Of a stretch of DNA of 64,000 nt, positions 55,254 through 63,998 are shown one piece after another; the first letter of the stretch is position 1, and each line of letters begins with the position of its first letter. The notes below the pieces were generated by a model, which searched no databases, was not told the origin of the DNA, and saw only the letters and a list, made by a program, of their open reading frames with translations. A program made the position numbers and the translations under genes. The stretch is from Falseniella ignava CCUG 37419 (GTDB lineage Bacteria > Bacillota > Bacilli > Lactobacillales > Aerococcaceae), in the NCBI RefSeq assembly GCF_000301055.1, contig NZ_JH932301.1, forward strand, positions 723,979-787,978. Direction: 5' to 3'.

Positions 55254-56969
55254 TTAGTTATTAACTTTTTGTCGTGGACGAACGCCTTTGTTGATATCTA
55301 AAAGTACCGGAAGAATCATCGGTGAACGTTGCGTTCGGTCGTATAAGAAGGGCTTAATCGTTTCAAAAATAATATCTCGAATTAATTTTTCATTAATATG
55401 ATTTCCATTTTCATTAAGTCCTCGATTGATTGCGGCTTTTAATTCAACTTGCATATCATGAATTAAATCACCTGATTCTTTCATATAAATGAAACCTCGA
55501 GACATAATATCAGGTCCACTGACTAGTTGTTTGCGTTCATAATCAATGGTTGCAGTAATGATAACTAAACCATCTTCAGATAGCATTTTTCGGTCACGCA
55601 AAACAATATTTCCTACGTCCCCGATTCCACTACCATCGACATAAACATCATCTGCTTCGAATTGTCCAGCTCGGCGGGCACTATTACGTGTTAATGCAAG
55701 CATTTCGCCGTTACGCATGATGAAACAATTTTCCTTAGCAATGCCAACTTCTTGGGCTAATTGACTTTGGATACTTAACATTCGATACTCGCCGTGTACT
55801 GGCATAAAGAATTTTGGTTTTAATAAGCGCATCATTAACAGTTGTTCAACTTGTGATCCGTGCCCTGAAGTATGGATATTATTAACTTTACCGTGGATAA
55901 CATGAGCGCCTGTCTCGAGTAGTTGATTAATTACTCGGTTAACACTGGTTGTATTTCCCGGAATGGGGCTACTTGAAAAGATTACCGTATCATGCGGTTG
56001 AATTGAGATTTGATTATGGGTTCCATTAGCAATTCGACTCAAAGCGGCCATCGGTTCACCTTGCGAACCGGTACATAAAATAATGAGCGATTCAGGATTG
56101 TATTGGGCTAAGTTGCGATTATCAACAAATATATCCAATCCGTAGTCTTCAATATAGCCTAGCTCCAATCCATTCGTAATGGAATTTTCCATACTGCGAC
56201 CAAACACTGCAATCTTTCGATTTGTTTGGATGGCAGCTTCCACAACTTGTTGAAGTCGTGAAACGTTGGAAGCGAATGTTGCAAAGATAACCCGACCTTT
56301 AACACTTTGAATAATATTGTGAATCGATTGACCGACAATTTTTTCTGACATCGTAAAGACAGGGATCTCTGCATTGGTACTATCGCCCATCATCAGCAAT
56401 ACTCCATCGTGGCCAAGCTTTGCCATTCGGTAGAGGTCAGCAGGTTCACCAACTGGGGTGAAGTCAAATTTATAGTCTCCAGTAAAAATAATATTCCCTT
56501 CAGGGGAGTGAACTACAATTCCGTGAGCTTCAGGAATAGAGTGGGTGACTCTAAAGAAGCTAACTGATAATTTTCGGAAGTTAATCACCGTGTCATCATT
56601 ATATTCATGGATTACAGCGTCACGTAATAAACCACGTTCTTGTAGTTTATTCCGGATTAATGACGCTGCTAATGGATCGGCATAGATTGGGAGATTAATT
56701 TGTTGAAGTAAGTAAGGTAACCCACCAATATGGTCTTCATGTCCATGGCTAATAACAACGGCCTTGACTTTATCTCGGTTTTGTAAAATATAACTGTAAT
56801 CGTTAATAACGTAGTCGATTCCAAGTAGCTCATCTTCTGGGAAGAGGACGCCACAGTCTAAAATAATAATCTCATCTTGAAATTGGACGCCATACATATT
56901 TTTGCCAATTTCATTCAGTCCTCCAATGGCGAAGACACCAACTTCATTATTTTTTAAATTTACTGACAT
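55254..56969 (-). CDS. rnjA: ribonuclease J1
   Basis: 571 residues. Metallo-beta-lactamase/beta-CASP nuclease with the metal motif SHGHEDHIGG (His75, His77, Asp79, His80), TGDYKFD, and GQPMAAL-like and VHGEYRML beta-CASP motifs, plus a C-terminal domain. It degrades RNA as 5'-3' exonuclease and endonuclease. The complete HxHxDH motif favours J1 over J2. It overlaps the rpoY stop by one base. Confidence 0.95.
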   Translation of the reverse strand: MSVNLKNNEVGVFAIGGLNEIGKNMYGVQFQDEIIILDCGVLFPEDELLGIDYVINDYSYILQNRDKVKAVVISHGHEDHIGGLPYLLQQINLPIYADPLAASLIRNKLQERGLLRDAVIHEYNDDTVINFRKLSVSFFRVTHSIPEAHGIVVHSPEGNIIFTGDYKFDFTPVGEPADLYRMAKLGHDGVLLMMGDSTNAEIPVFTMSEKIVGQSIHNIIQSVKGRVIFATFASNVSRLQQVVEAAIQTNRKIAVFGRSMENSITNGLELGYIEDYGLDIFVDNRNLAQYNPESLIILCTGSQGEPMAALSRIANGTHNQISIQPHDTVIFSSSPIPGNTTSVNRVINQLLETGAHVIHGKVNNIHTSGHGSQVEQLLMMRLLKPKFFMPVHGEYRMLSIQSQLAQEVGIAKENCFIMRNGEMLALTRNSARRAGQFEADDVYVDGSGIGDVGNIVLRDRKMLSEDGLVIITATIDYERKQLVSGPDIMSRGFIYMKESGDLIHDMQVELKAAINRGLNENGNHINEKLIRDIIFETIKPFLYDRTQRSPMILPVLLDINKGVRPRQKVNN

Positions 56970-57184
56970 TATATTTTCTCAATCTTGAACTCAGGATGGT
57001 GTTCTTTTTCATATTCTAAGTGCTCCTGAGAAATTTCACTAACACTTTCAATCATGTATGGCGTATTTTCGGCTAAATAATGAATCACTTCACGACGTGA
57101 AGACGCATCAATAAATAATGATTGTGTTGTTTCACGACGCGGTGCTTTGACCGCATTATCTTGGTATAAAACTTTATATATCAT
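56969..57184 (-). CDS. rpoY: RNA polymerase epsilon subunit (DUF1447)
   Basis: 71 residues beginning MIYKVLYQDNAVKAPRRETT, the pattern of RpoY, a small subunit of Firmicutes RNA polymerase. Its gene precedes rnjA in many relatives. AAAGGAGA precedes the ATG and the stop overlaps the rnjA start, so the two are coupled. Confidence 0.92.
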   Translation of the reverse strand: MIYKVLYQDNAVKAPRRETTQSLFIDASSRREVIHYLAENTPYMIESVSEISQEHLEYEKEHHPEFKIEKI

Positions 57185-57244
57185 TTAAATTCTCCTTTTT
57201 TTATTTACTGAAATATAACTACCTTATTTTAACATAGATATGCT

Positions 57245-57270
57245 CGGCTGTCATGCAGCCGCTTTTTAAT
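57245..57270 (+). terminator. terminator-like hairpin in the comG leader
   Basis: CGGCTG-tcatg-CAGCCG followed by CTTTTT, about 95 bases before comGA. There is no upstream plus-strand gene to terminate (rpoY is divergent), so it may be an attenuator or a leftover. Confidence 0.5.
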
Positions 57271-57361
57271 TATTAAGAAATTATTAAGATTGATGCTTCA
57301 TGCAAGATTTTCTCAATTTTTTCGTATCTATTATTAGGCTAGGACAAAAGGAGGTGAGGGA

Positions 57362-58411
57362 ATAATTGAAACAATTGCTCAGACCGTTTTAAATCAAGCG
57401 GTTCGCTTTGGGACATCAGATATTCATTTTTTACCCAATAAAGATGACTATCATATCTTTTTTCGGATGAATGGTCAGCTTGAATTTATTCAAAGTCTGT
57501 CCATTGATGAGGGGAAGCGTTTAATTAGTTATTTCAAATACTTAGCCAATATGGATACAGGGGAGAAGCGTAAGCCTCAATCTGGAGCTAGTGATTATAT
57601 ATTAAGAGATGGTCAACGGATTGAGTTGAGGTTTTCAACCTTACCGAGCGTATTATTATTAGAATCGCTCGTAATTCGTATTCTTAAACAACAGTTTAAA
57701 GAAAATCAAACACTCGCTACTTATTTTCCGAATATGGTGGCCGTGTTACGCCATCTTGTGGGGAGAAAAAGCGGTTTATTATTATTTTCGGGTCCGGTCG
57801 GCTCAGGCAAGACGACAACGATATATCAATTGTTGCGAGAAAGATTGCACGATGAATCGCTCCAAATTATTACAATGGAAGATCCGGTTGAAATGTATGA
57901 GCCGAAATTTCTACAAGTTGAAGTGAATGAACGTGCGGGTATTGGATATGACACGATCATTCGCGCTTCACTCCGACATCATCCCGATGTATTGATGATT
58001 GGAGAGATTCGCGATGAAGATACAGCACGAATGGCAATTCGGGGTGCGCTAACGGGGCATTTAATGATTGCGACCATTCACGCAAAAAATACACTCGGAG
58101 TTGTTGGGCGATTGCAAGAATTACAAATTACTGACGAACAACTTAGACAAACGTTAATTGGAATTAGCACCCAAAGGTTAATTCCACGTTATTGTCCACG
58201 TTGTAATGGGGCATGTCATTTTGATTGTCAATATTATGCAGGACATCAGAAGCGAATGGCCCTGTATGAAATTTTGACAGGAAAGGAGTTAAAAGCAGTA
58301 CTGGATGGCAATATGTTGACGAATATGAAGACGCTCAATCATCACCTTAGAAAGGCTTATGCTTTAGGATATATTGATGAAAAAACATACGATAAATTTG
58401 AAATGGTTTAA
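57362..58411 (+). CDS. comGA: competence pilus ATPase ComGA
   Basis: 349 residues if started at ATA 57362, seven bases after GGAGG. The frame is open from there (IETIAQTVLNQAVRFGTSDI), matching the ComGA N-terminus, but no ATG, GTG or TTG lies in frame until ATG 57467, which would delete about 35 residues. Walker A GPVGSGKTTT (144-153), an Asp-box/Walker B HHPDVLMIGEIRDEDTA, a His box ATIHAKNT and a CxxC pair (PRYCPRCNGAC) are present. It powers assembly of the DNA-uptake pseudopilus. Confidence 0.88.
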   Translation: MIETIAQTVLNQAVRFGTSDIHFLPNKDDYHIFFRMNGQLEFIQSLSIDEGKRLISYFKYLANMDTGEKRKPQSGASDYILRDGQRIELRFSTLPSVLLLESLVIRILKQQFKENQTLATYFPNMVAVLRHLVGRKSGLLLFSGPVGSGKTTTIYQLLRERLHDESLQIITMEDPVEMYEPKFLQVEVNERAGIGYDTIIRASLRHHPDVLMIGEIRDEDTARMAIRGALTGHLMIATIHAKNTLGVVGRLQELQITDEQLRQTLIGISTQRLIPRYCPRCNGACHFDCQYYAGHQKRMALYEILTGKELKAVLDGNMLTNMKTLNHHLRKAYALGYIDEKTYDKFEMV

Positions 58412-59447
58412 AGGGAAGACTATCCCTCAATCTGTAGCAAAAAAAGATCAGAGTTATCTAATGAAAGTGTTGGGGGAACTTCTACAGGAAGGCTTTTCCA
58501 TGAATCAGTCGATTCAATTTACAGTAATTTTATTACCTAAGTATCAAAGTATTTTCAACCAATTTGATCAACTACATGAGCGTGGTGAATCCATTGAACG
58601 CGGCTTAAGAATGCTAGGTTTTTCTTTACCAATTTGTGCCCAACTCTTTTATGCTCAGCGGCAAGGGCGGTTTATTGAATCATTGATGGAAGTGAGTGAA
58701 CAACTCGCCCAAGAAGCAACGTATCGGGAAAAATTAATTAAAATCCTTGTCTATCCATGTTTTTTAATGATTTTCCTAGGTGGGATGTTATTTGGAATGC
58801 GGAATTTTGTACTCCCTCATATTTTAAGTTTTATTTCAATGGAAACCTATGAAAATCAGTATCTTATTAAAATATTAGTCAATTTCTTTGGTTATCTGCC
58901 TCAAATTACATTGACCTTGTTAGGGGTTATCATATTAATTTATGGGTTAGTCGATTATTTTTTCTTAAAAAAGAGTGCTATTGAACGATATCTTTTCTTG
59001 AATCGTTGGCCGCTAATTGGGCGATGGTCAAGGCAATATGCAACTTACAAACTTACGCATCAATTAGGCCATTTTATGAGAGGAGGTTATTCAATTCAAC
59101 AAATTATTCAATTGATTCAAGATTACCCGATTGATCCATTTTTAACTGAAGTAGCTATGATGATACGTCAAGGAATGTATGAAGGGCGAGAGTTAACAGA
59201 GATACTCGATCGGATGAATTTGTTTACCGAAGAATTAGGTTTAGTCATTTATCAGGGCGAACTAACGAGTCAAACAGCTCAAAAGTGCAAATTATATTCA
59301 CAAAAAGTTTATCAAGATTTATTGAATGATATTGAGAAAAAGATGGCATTCGTACAACCCATTTTGTTTATTTTTGTTGCGTTATTAGTCTTAAGTATGT
59401 ATTTAATGATGATGCTACCAATGCTTATGATGAGTGAATTTAATTAG
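58377..59447 (+). CDS. comGB: competence pilus membrane protein ComGB
   Basis: 356 residues from ATG 58377, overlapping comGA by 35 bases. GspF/PilC type with three membrane segments (about 125-150, 170-195 and 330-352) and two repeated cytosolic helical domains (GELLQEGFSMNQSI; HQLGHFMRGGYSIQQII). It anchors the pilus assembly machine. Confidence 0.9.
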   Translation: MKKHTINLKWFKGKTIPQSVAKKDQSYLMKVLGELLQEGFSMNQSIQFTVILLPKYQSIFNQFDQLHERGESIERGLRMLGFSLPICAQLFYAQRQGRFIESLMEVSEQLAQEATYREKLIKILVYPCFLMIFLGGMLFGMRNFVLPHILSFISMETYENQYLIKILVNFFGYLPQITLTLLGVIILIYGLVDYFFLKKSAIERYLFLNRWPLIGRWSRQYATYKLTHQLGHFMRGGYSIQQIIQLIQDYPIDPFLTEVAMMIRQGMYEGRELTEILDRMNLFTEELGLVIYQGELTSQTAQKCKLYSQKVYQDLLNDIEKKMAFVQPILFIFVALLVLSMYLMMMLPMLMMSEFN

Positions 59448-59461
59448 AAGGAGTGGAAAAT

Positions 59462-59815
59462 ATGAAGAAAATTATCAGAAAACTAAATTCAAAAAAACAT
59501 AAAAAAGGTTTTACATTAATTGAAATGTTGATTGTATTAGTCGTAGTTGGATTATTAATGGCAATTATTATTCCGAATGTATCTGGTCAGCGTAAACGAA
59601 TTAACCAACAAGCTGCTGAAAATATTGCAGAGATTTTGACAACGCAATATAATACTTATGTCATAGCGGAAAGTCCGCAGGGTTCAGTTACACTAGCGGA
59701 ATTAGAAACTAAAGGTTATATTACTTCAAAACAAAAAGATCAAGCTGTGAAGTTATTAAATATTGAAGATACTTCAGAAATAAAACCTCCGATTGTGGTA
59801 CCAGAAGTAGATTAA
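59462..59815 (+). CDS. comGC: major competence pseudopilin ComGC
   Basis: 117 residues from ATG 59462 (AAGGAG eight bases upstream; GTG 59453 is the alternative). The prepilin signature KKGFTLIEMLIVLVVVGLL is cleaved after Gly by ComC peptidase; Glu5 of the mature chain is present. The tail is acidic and ends PPIVVPEVD. Confidence 0.93.
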   Translation: MKKIIRKLNSKKHKKGFTLIEMLIVLVVVGLLMAIIIPNVSGQRKRINQQAAENIAEILTTQYNTYVIAESPQGSVTLAELETKGYITSKQKDQAVKLLNIEDTSEIKPPIVVPEVD

Positions 59816-60234
59816 TGAATCGAGGTGGTTACACTTTAGTTGAAAGTCTACTTGTCTTGGCTATATTGAGTCTATTGCTCATTTTATGGCCCCGACCGGA
59901 TCAAAGTGTTGCTAATCAAATAGAAGAAAGATTATTCTTTTCAACCTTAAGTAGTTCAATACAATATTGTCAGCAACTTGCTTTGACGAGTCAATATCAA
60001 ACAAAAGTAAGGTTTGATGCTCAAGAACAACAAATTTTATTCTATTTATATGGGAATTACTGTTATGAAATATTAACTTTGCCGGAGGATTTGTTTTTAT
60101 TAAATCAACTGCAAATTCAATATAATCAATACGGTCATGTGTCTTATTTTGGGACGGTCCGTTTCCAAAATAATCAAAATCGACGTTATAATTTAGTTTT
60201 TCAATTAGGGAATGGTCAATTTGAAATACGATAA
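59815..60234 (+). CDS. comGD: minor pseudopilin ComGD
   Basis: 139 residues with the prepilin start RGGYTLVESLLVLAILSLLL. The ATG overlaps the comGC stop (TAATG). It is a minor subunit of the competence pilus. Confidence 0.88.
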   Translation: MNRGGYTLVESLLVLAILSLLLILWPRPDQSVANQIEERLFFSTLSSSIQYCQQLALTSQYQTKVRFDAQEQQILFYLYGNYCYEILTLPEDLFLLNQLQIQYNQYGHVSYFGTVRFQNNQNRRYNLVFQLGNGQFEIR

Positions 60235-60553
60235 ATTACATCAAAATGGGTTTACAATTGTAGAATCTATCGCAGCATTACTGTTATTTAGCGTGATGTT
60301 AATGTTATACTTGCCTGCCTTTATGACCGAAATGCATCGTCAACATGCCCTGTCACATCAGACAGCAAATTACCGAATCTTTTATGAATTAGCAGCGATG
60401 TATTATGCGCAACCAATTTCGCTTATAGAAACTGGAGTTGAATATCATAACTTTTCGATGCATTCAAAGTCAATTGCAACTTTTAGAGCTTCAAAAGAAG
60501 GATGTCAAATTGAATTTATGGATGGAGAGTATATTGATGTCTCACAACAATAA
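60221..60553 (+). CDS. comGE: minor pseudopilin ComGE
   Basis: 110 residues from TTG 60221, placed because AGGG lies about ten bases upstream; ATG 60212 is possible but has no spacing. Prepilin motif QNGFTIVESIAALLLFSVML. It overlaps comGD. Confidence 0.82.
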   Translation: MKYDKLHQNGFTIVESIAALLLFSVMLMLYLPAFMTEMHRQHALSHQTANYRIFYELAAMYYAQPISLIETGVEYHNFSMHSKSIATFRASKEGCQIEFMDGEYIDVSQQ

Positions 60554-60968
60554 ATATCTACGAGGCTTCACTTTTATTGAGTTAATCGTCTCAATGTTTG
60601 TGATGAGTCTCATACTTTATAGTTTGTCAGCTGTCTATCAAAATTATCAACGAATTGATCATAAAATTGAAGGAGACAATCAAATTCATTTTTTACATTT
60701 TATCACCATGCTTGAGAACGAATTGGTCTATTATCGATATCAGTCGATTCAACAAAATCAGTTATGGTTGCAGCGACGAGATGATGCTTCTCAAAAACAA
60801 ATTATCGCAATAGATCGCCTACGAATCGTAAAACGACCAGGAACTCAAATTATGCTTTATAACGTAAGGGCATGGCAAATTGAAGAAATAGGTCAAAAAA
60901 TTTTCATTAAGGTGACATTTAATAATGGGCAAGTTTATGAAGCGATTATTCCAATTTTTAAGCTCTAG
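60537..60968 (+). CDS. comGF: minor pseudopilin ComGF
   Basis: 143 residues from ATG 60537, with GGAG nine bases upstream; the longer frame from 60438 lies inside comGE and is rejected. Prepilin-like RGFTFIELIVSMFVMSLIL. The C-terminal strand FIKVTFNNGQVYEAIIPIF is the usual ComGF end. It overlaps comGE by 17 bases. Confidence 0.87.
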   Translation: MSHNNKYLRGFTFIELIVSMFVMSLILYSLSAVYQNYQRIDHKIEGDNQIHFLHFITMLENELVYYRYQSIQQNQLWLQRRDDASQKQIIAIDRLRIVKRPGTQIMLYNVRAWQIEEIGQKIFIKVTFNNGQVYEAIIPIFKL

Positions 60969-61797
60969 GTATCGTAACCATCAGGCGGGCTTTGCATTAA
61001 ATATTGTGATAATATTTATGTTACTATCACAATTGTTATATTGGTCTTTAATCGTAAAAAATCAATATGCAACTCGGCAATATAAGCAATATCAACGACA
61101 CTATTTGAATCAAATTCAACTTTTAGTCAGTGAGAAGTTATTTGAAGGCGTGATTTTAGATCAACTTGGTGACTTTCAATCGGAGGTGGAGCGAAAACTT
61201 TCAGAACGCATCCGTGATTTTTTAACGGAACCCATTGACGAGTGGCTCATCCAAACCCCTCAAATGGGTTTAGCAAAACTAAAGATGAATATCGAGGATA
61301 CGTTACTATGTCTCTATTATTTTGAAATTGATTGTGATGAATTGTTACGCGAATATATGCTGTCTCATCCACCACAATCTTGGCAGGTGAACCAGTGGCT
61401 TGTAGTAGAGCGAAATCAAAATATTGAATCTCGACTACAAGAAGACATGCGAGGGGTTGAGGAAGTAACACAAAATTCTTCTGAGATAGAATATCAAGCA
61501 ATGATTCAAACGCTCACTCAAATGGGATATACACCGGCCAAATTACCCGTACAACGAGAATATTTGTATCAATATCAATTCAGCTCTTTACCGAATCAGT
61601 GGAATTATGATGATGGTCTAGTTCAATTAAAGACGGATACATCAACAGGTCAGACTTTGTACTATTTAGTTTCTCAACGCATTCAAGATGAAAGTGGTCG
61701 AATATCTCAATTGATCTTTCGTGATCCGTATTATCGCATTAAAATGGAGCTACGGTGGTTTATTAAAACGTCATCTGTTGATTTCGAAAATACCTAA
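60925..61797 (+). CDS. ComGG-position protein, unusually long
   Basis: 290 residues, in the place of comGG and overlapping comGF by 44 bases. One N-terminal membrane segment follows QAGFALNIVIIFMLLSQLLYW, which resembles a degenerate prepilin-like start (G-F-A-L, without the Glu5). ComGG proteins are usually about 120-140 residues, so the extra 150 residues, helical then beta-rich, are unusual. ATG 60937 is an alternative start. The assignment to the pilus is by position. Confidence 0.6.
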   Translation: MGKFMKRLFQFLSSRYRNHQAGFALNIVIIFMLLSQLLYWSLIVKNQYATRQYKQYQRHYLNQIQLLVSEKLFEGVILDQLGDFQSEVERKLSERIRDFLTEPIDEWLIQTPQMGLAKLKMNIEDTLLCLYYFEIDCDELLREYMLSHPPQSWQVNQWLVVERNQNIESRLQEDMRGVEEVTQNSSEIEYQAMIQTLTQMGYTPAKLPVQREYLYQYQFSSLPNQWNYDDGLVQLKTDTSTGQTLYYLVSQRIQDESGRISQLIFRDPYYRIKMELRWFIKTSSVDFENT

Positions 61798-61812
61798 TTA
61801 TATGATTAAACC

Positions 61813-61853
61813 AGCGTCCGCTAAATACATATTTAAGCGGACGTTGAATTTTG
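61813..61853 (+). terminator. comG operon terminator
   Basis: GCGTCCGCTaAAT and ATTTaAGCGGACG arms, followed by TTGAATTTTG. Confidence 0.65.
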
Positions 61854-61892
61854 TTATAATAAAATAAAAGAATTCAAGAAAGAAGGGGCAGC

Positions 61893-62954
61893 ATGTCTAG
61901 AGTTGAAAAGCTAAGAAATTGTATGAAAGAATTGGAAGTTGATGGTTATTTTGTCACGACCCTTCAAAATGTCCGATATTTAACAGGATTTACAGGAACA
62001 ACGGGAGTAGCATTTGTTACGGCAAACGAGCAATTTTTCATTACAGATTTTCGCTATCGTGAGCAAGCGACAGAACAATGTAAAAATTTTGATGTGATTA
62101 TTCATCAAGCAGGCGTCTTCCAAGAATTAGCTTGTATTATTGATGATCTCGGCTTGCAACGTATAGCTATAGAAGCGGATGAAATGAATGTTGCAACTTA
62201 TCAACAATTGCAATCGATTCTAAATATCGAAATAGTTCCAACTTCAGGAGTGATTGAAAAGATTCGAGAAGTTAAAGATGCATCAGAAATTAAGATCATC
62301 CGCCAAGCAATTGAGATTGCTGATCAAGCTTTTGAGCATATTTTAACATTTATAAAGCCAGGTATAACTGAAATCCAAGTTGCGAATGAACTAGATTTCT
62401 ATATGCGCAGTTTAGGAGCAAGTGGTGTTTCATTTGATACGATTGTTGCCAGTGGGGTTCGTTCTTCGATGCCACATGGTGTCGCTAGCCAAAAAGTGAT
62501 TGAATCTGGCGATTTGATTACACTCGATTTTGGTTGTTATTACGAAGGCTATGTGTCTGATATGACTCGCACTATTGCTTTAGGCACCATTGATCCAAAG
62601 TTAAAAGAAATCTATGAAATAGTACTTCGAGCCAATGAAATTGTTAATGAAAATACAAAAGCTGGGATAACCGGTAAACAAATGGATGCCCTAGCTCGAG
62701 ATTACATTACACAAAAAGGATACGGAGATGATTTTGGTCATTCTACAGGACATGGTATTGGTTTAGATATTCATGAGGGACCATCGATTTCGTTTCGTAA
62801 TGAAGAACCACTCGTAGTTAACAATATTGTAACGAATGAACCGGGTATTTATCTTGCTGGGTTAGGTGGTGTCCGAATTGAAGATGATCTGTTAATTCAA
62901 GAGGGCGGCGTAGAAATTTTAAATCACAGTCCAAAAGAATTAATTATTTTATAA
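61893..62954 (+). CDS. Xaa-Pro aminopeptidase/dipeptidase (M24)
   Basis: 353 residues. A creatinase-like N-terminal domain (1-125) and the pita-bread catalytic domain, with metal ligands in LDFGCYYEGYVSDMTR (two Asp), GHSTGHGIGLDIHEGP (His) and NEPGIYL and VRIEDDLL (two Glu). It cleaves X-Pro bonds in the cytosol. GAAAGGGG precedes ATG. efp, its frequent downstream neighbour, is absent. Confidence 0.92.
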   Translation: MSRVEKLRNCMKELEVDGYFVTTLQNVRYLTGFTGTTGVAFVTANEQFFITDFRYREQATEQCKNFDVIIHQAGVFQELACIIDDLGLQRIAIEADEMNVATYQQLQSILNIEIVPTSGVIEKIREVKDASEIKIIRQAIEIADQAFEHILTFIKPGITEIQVANELDFYMRSLGASGVSFDTIVASGVRSSMPHGVASQKVIESGDLITLDFGCYYEGYVSDMTRTIALGTIDPKLKEIYEIVLRANEIVNENTKAGITGKQMDALARDYITQKGYGDDFGHSTGHGIGLDIHEGPSISFRNEEPLVVNNIVTNEPGIYLAGLGGVRIEDDLLIQEGGVEILNHSPKELIIL

Positions 62955-62998
62955 ATATGGTATACTAATGGAGACAAAGATGTATAGGAGGAATTACC

Positions 62999-63421
62999 AT
63001 GTCGAAACCAACCGAAGTACCCTTCCAATCTGAACCTAATCATTTAGGAGAAATTAAAGTTACGACGGCAGCGTTAGAATCAATCGCAGTCAAAGCAGCG
63101 AGTGAAGTGCCAGGTGTTGTCGTCTATCAAGAAAGTACTCAACGTCAAATTGGCAATTTATTAGGAATCTACAATGACGTTCTAGAAGCGAAAGTTAAAT
63201 ATGAAGCACCGCATATTAATATTGCTGTGAAAATTGGTGTTCAATTTGGGTATTCTGTACCCGAAGTAGCTTTCCAAGTGCAAGAACGAGTTAAAGAGCA
63301 AATTTTATTTATGACGGATATCTCAATTTATCAAGTGGATGTTCACGTAGTTTCAGTTGAAACAGAGCCTGCTTATGATGAAGCGCCGTATGAATATGAA
63401 TACGAAGACGGTGAGGCTTAG
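62999..63421 (+). CDS. yqhY: Asp23/Gls24 family protein (YqhY type)
   Basis: 140 residues. GEIKVTTAALESIAVKAASEVPGV is the family start; VKYEAPHINIAVKIGVQFG and VQERVKEQILFMTDISIYQVDVHV follow. The C-terminus is acidic. YqhY proteins lie beside nusB in many Firmicutes and influence acetyl-CoA carboxylase in Bacillus. AGGAGG precedes the start; nusB follows after three bases. Confidence 0.9.
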   Translation: MSKPTEVPFQSEPNHLGEIKVTTAALESIAVKAASEVPGVVVYQESTQRQIGNLLGIYNDVLEAKVKYEAPHINIAVKIGVQFGYSVPEVAFQVQERVKEQILFMTDISIYQVDVHVVSVETEPAYDEAPYEYEYEDGEA

Positions 63422-63424
63422 CCA

Positions 63425-63883
63425 GTGAAAGGGATTAAGCGACGTCAAGCAGCAAGAAGAGTGGCGGTTCAAGCATTATATCTTCTTAACGAAACAGATC
63501 AAGTCACAGTCGATCAAGCGATTGAGTTTGCGCTAGAGTCAGGAAATTTTCCTGAAGAAGGATATGGTCAGCTAGAAGAACCTTATTTGCATGAATTGGT
63601 TCAAGGTGTTCAAAATCATACGGAGGATCTCGATTCAAAAATTACGCCGTATTTAATTAATTGGACGCTCGATCGGATTGCTAAAATCGATTTAATTATT
63701 TTACGCTTAGCTTTTTATGAGATATTCTACCAAAGCGATGAGAAAGTTCCACCAGCGGTTGCAGTGAATGAGGCCATTGAGTTAACGAAAGTATTTAGCG
63801 ATGATCGTTCACGACAGTTTGTAAGTGGGGTACTGGCTCAAGCAATGGATGCTTTAAAAGACGAAAAAAACAATGACGAATGA
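63425..63883 (+). CDS. nusB: transcription antitermination factor NusB
   Basis: 152 residues from GTG 63425. The all-helical NusB pattern is clear: RRQAARRVAVQALYLL at the start, WTLDRIAKIDLIILRLAFYEIFY and VAVNEAIELTKVFSDDRSRQFVSGVL. It binds boxA RNA with S10 during rRNA transcription. A hairpin overlaps its stop. Confidence 0.95.
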   Translation: MKGIKRRQAARRVAVQALYLLNETDQVTVDQAIEFALESGNFPEEGYGQLEEPYLHELVQGVQNHTEDLDSKITPYLINWTLDRIAKIDLIILRLAFYEIFYQSDEKVPPAVAVNEAIELTKVFSDDRSRQFVSGVLAQAMDALKDEKNNDE

Positions 63884-63908
63884 TTTTTTAAATCATTCGT
63901 TTTTTTGT
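63877..63908 (+). terminator. nusB terminator
   Basis: CGAATGATT-tttta-AATCATTCG stem and T7. The 5' arm includes the last codons. Confidence 0.85.
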
Positions 63909-63970
63909 GAAAAATGTATGAAGAAAATATGTAAAAGTAGCTATTAGACCATCAATAATTTTCATTATGG

Positions 63971-63998
63971 TATAATTAACTTAATGAATGGAGGTAGT
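63971..63998 (+). promoter_or_regulatory. -10 box and ribosome-binding site of the next gene
   Basis: TATAAT at 63971-63976 and GGAGGT at 63990-63995, at the window edge. The gene itself is outside. Confidence 0.5.

Noticed and set aside
57318-57336. A ComX/SigX-type com-box before comGA
   Set aside because: TTTTTCGTATCTATTATTA shares only part of the TACGAATA-type core; the match is too weak to claim.
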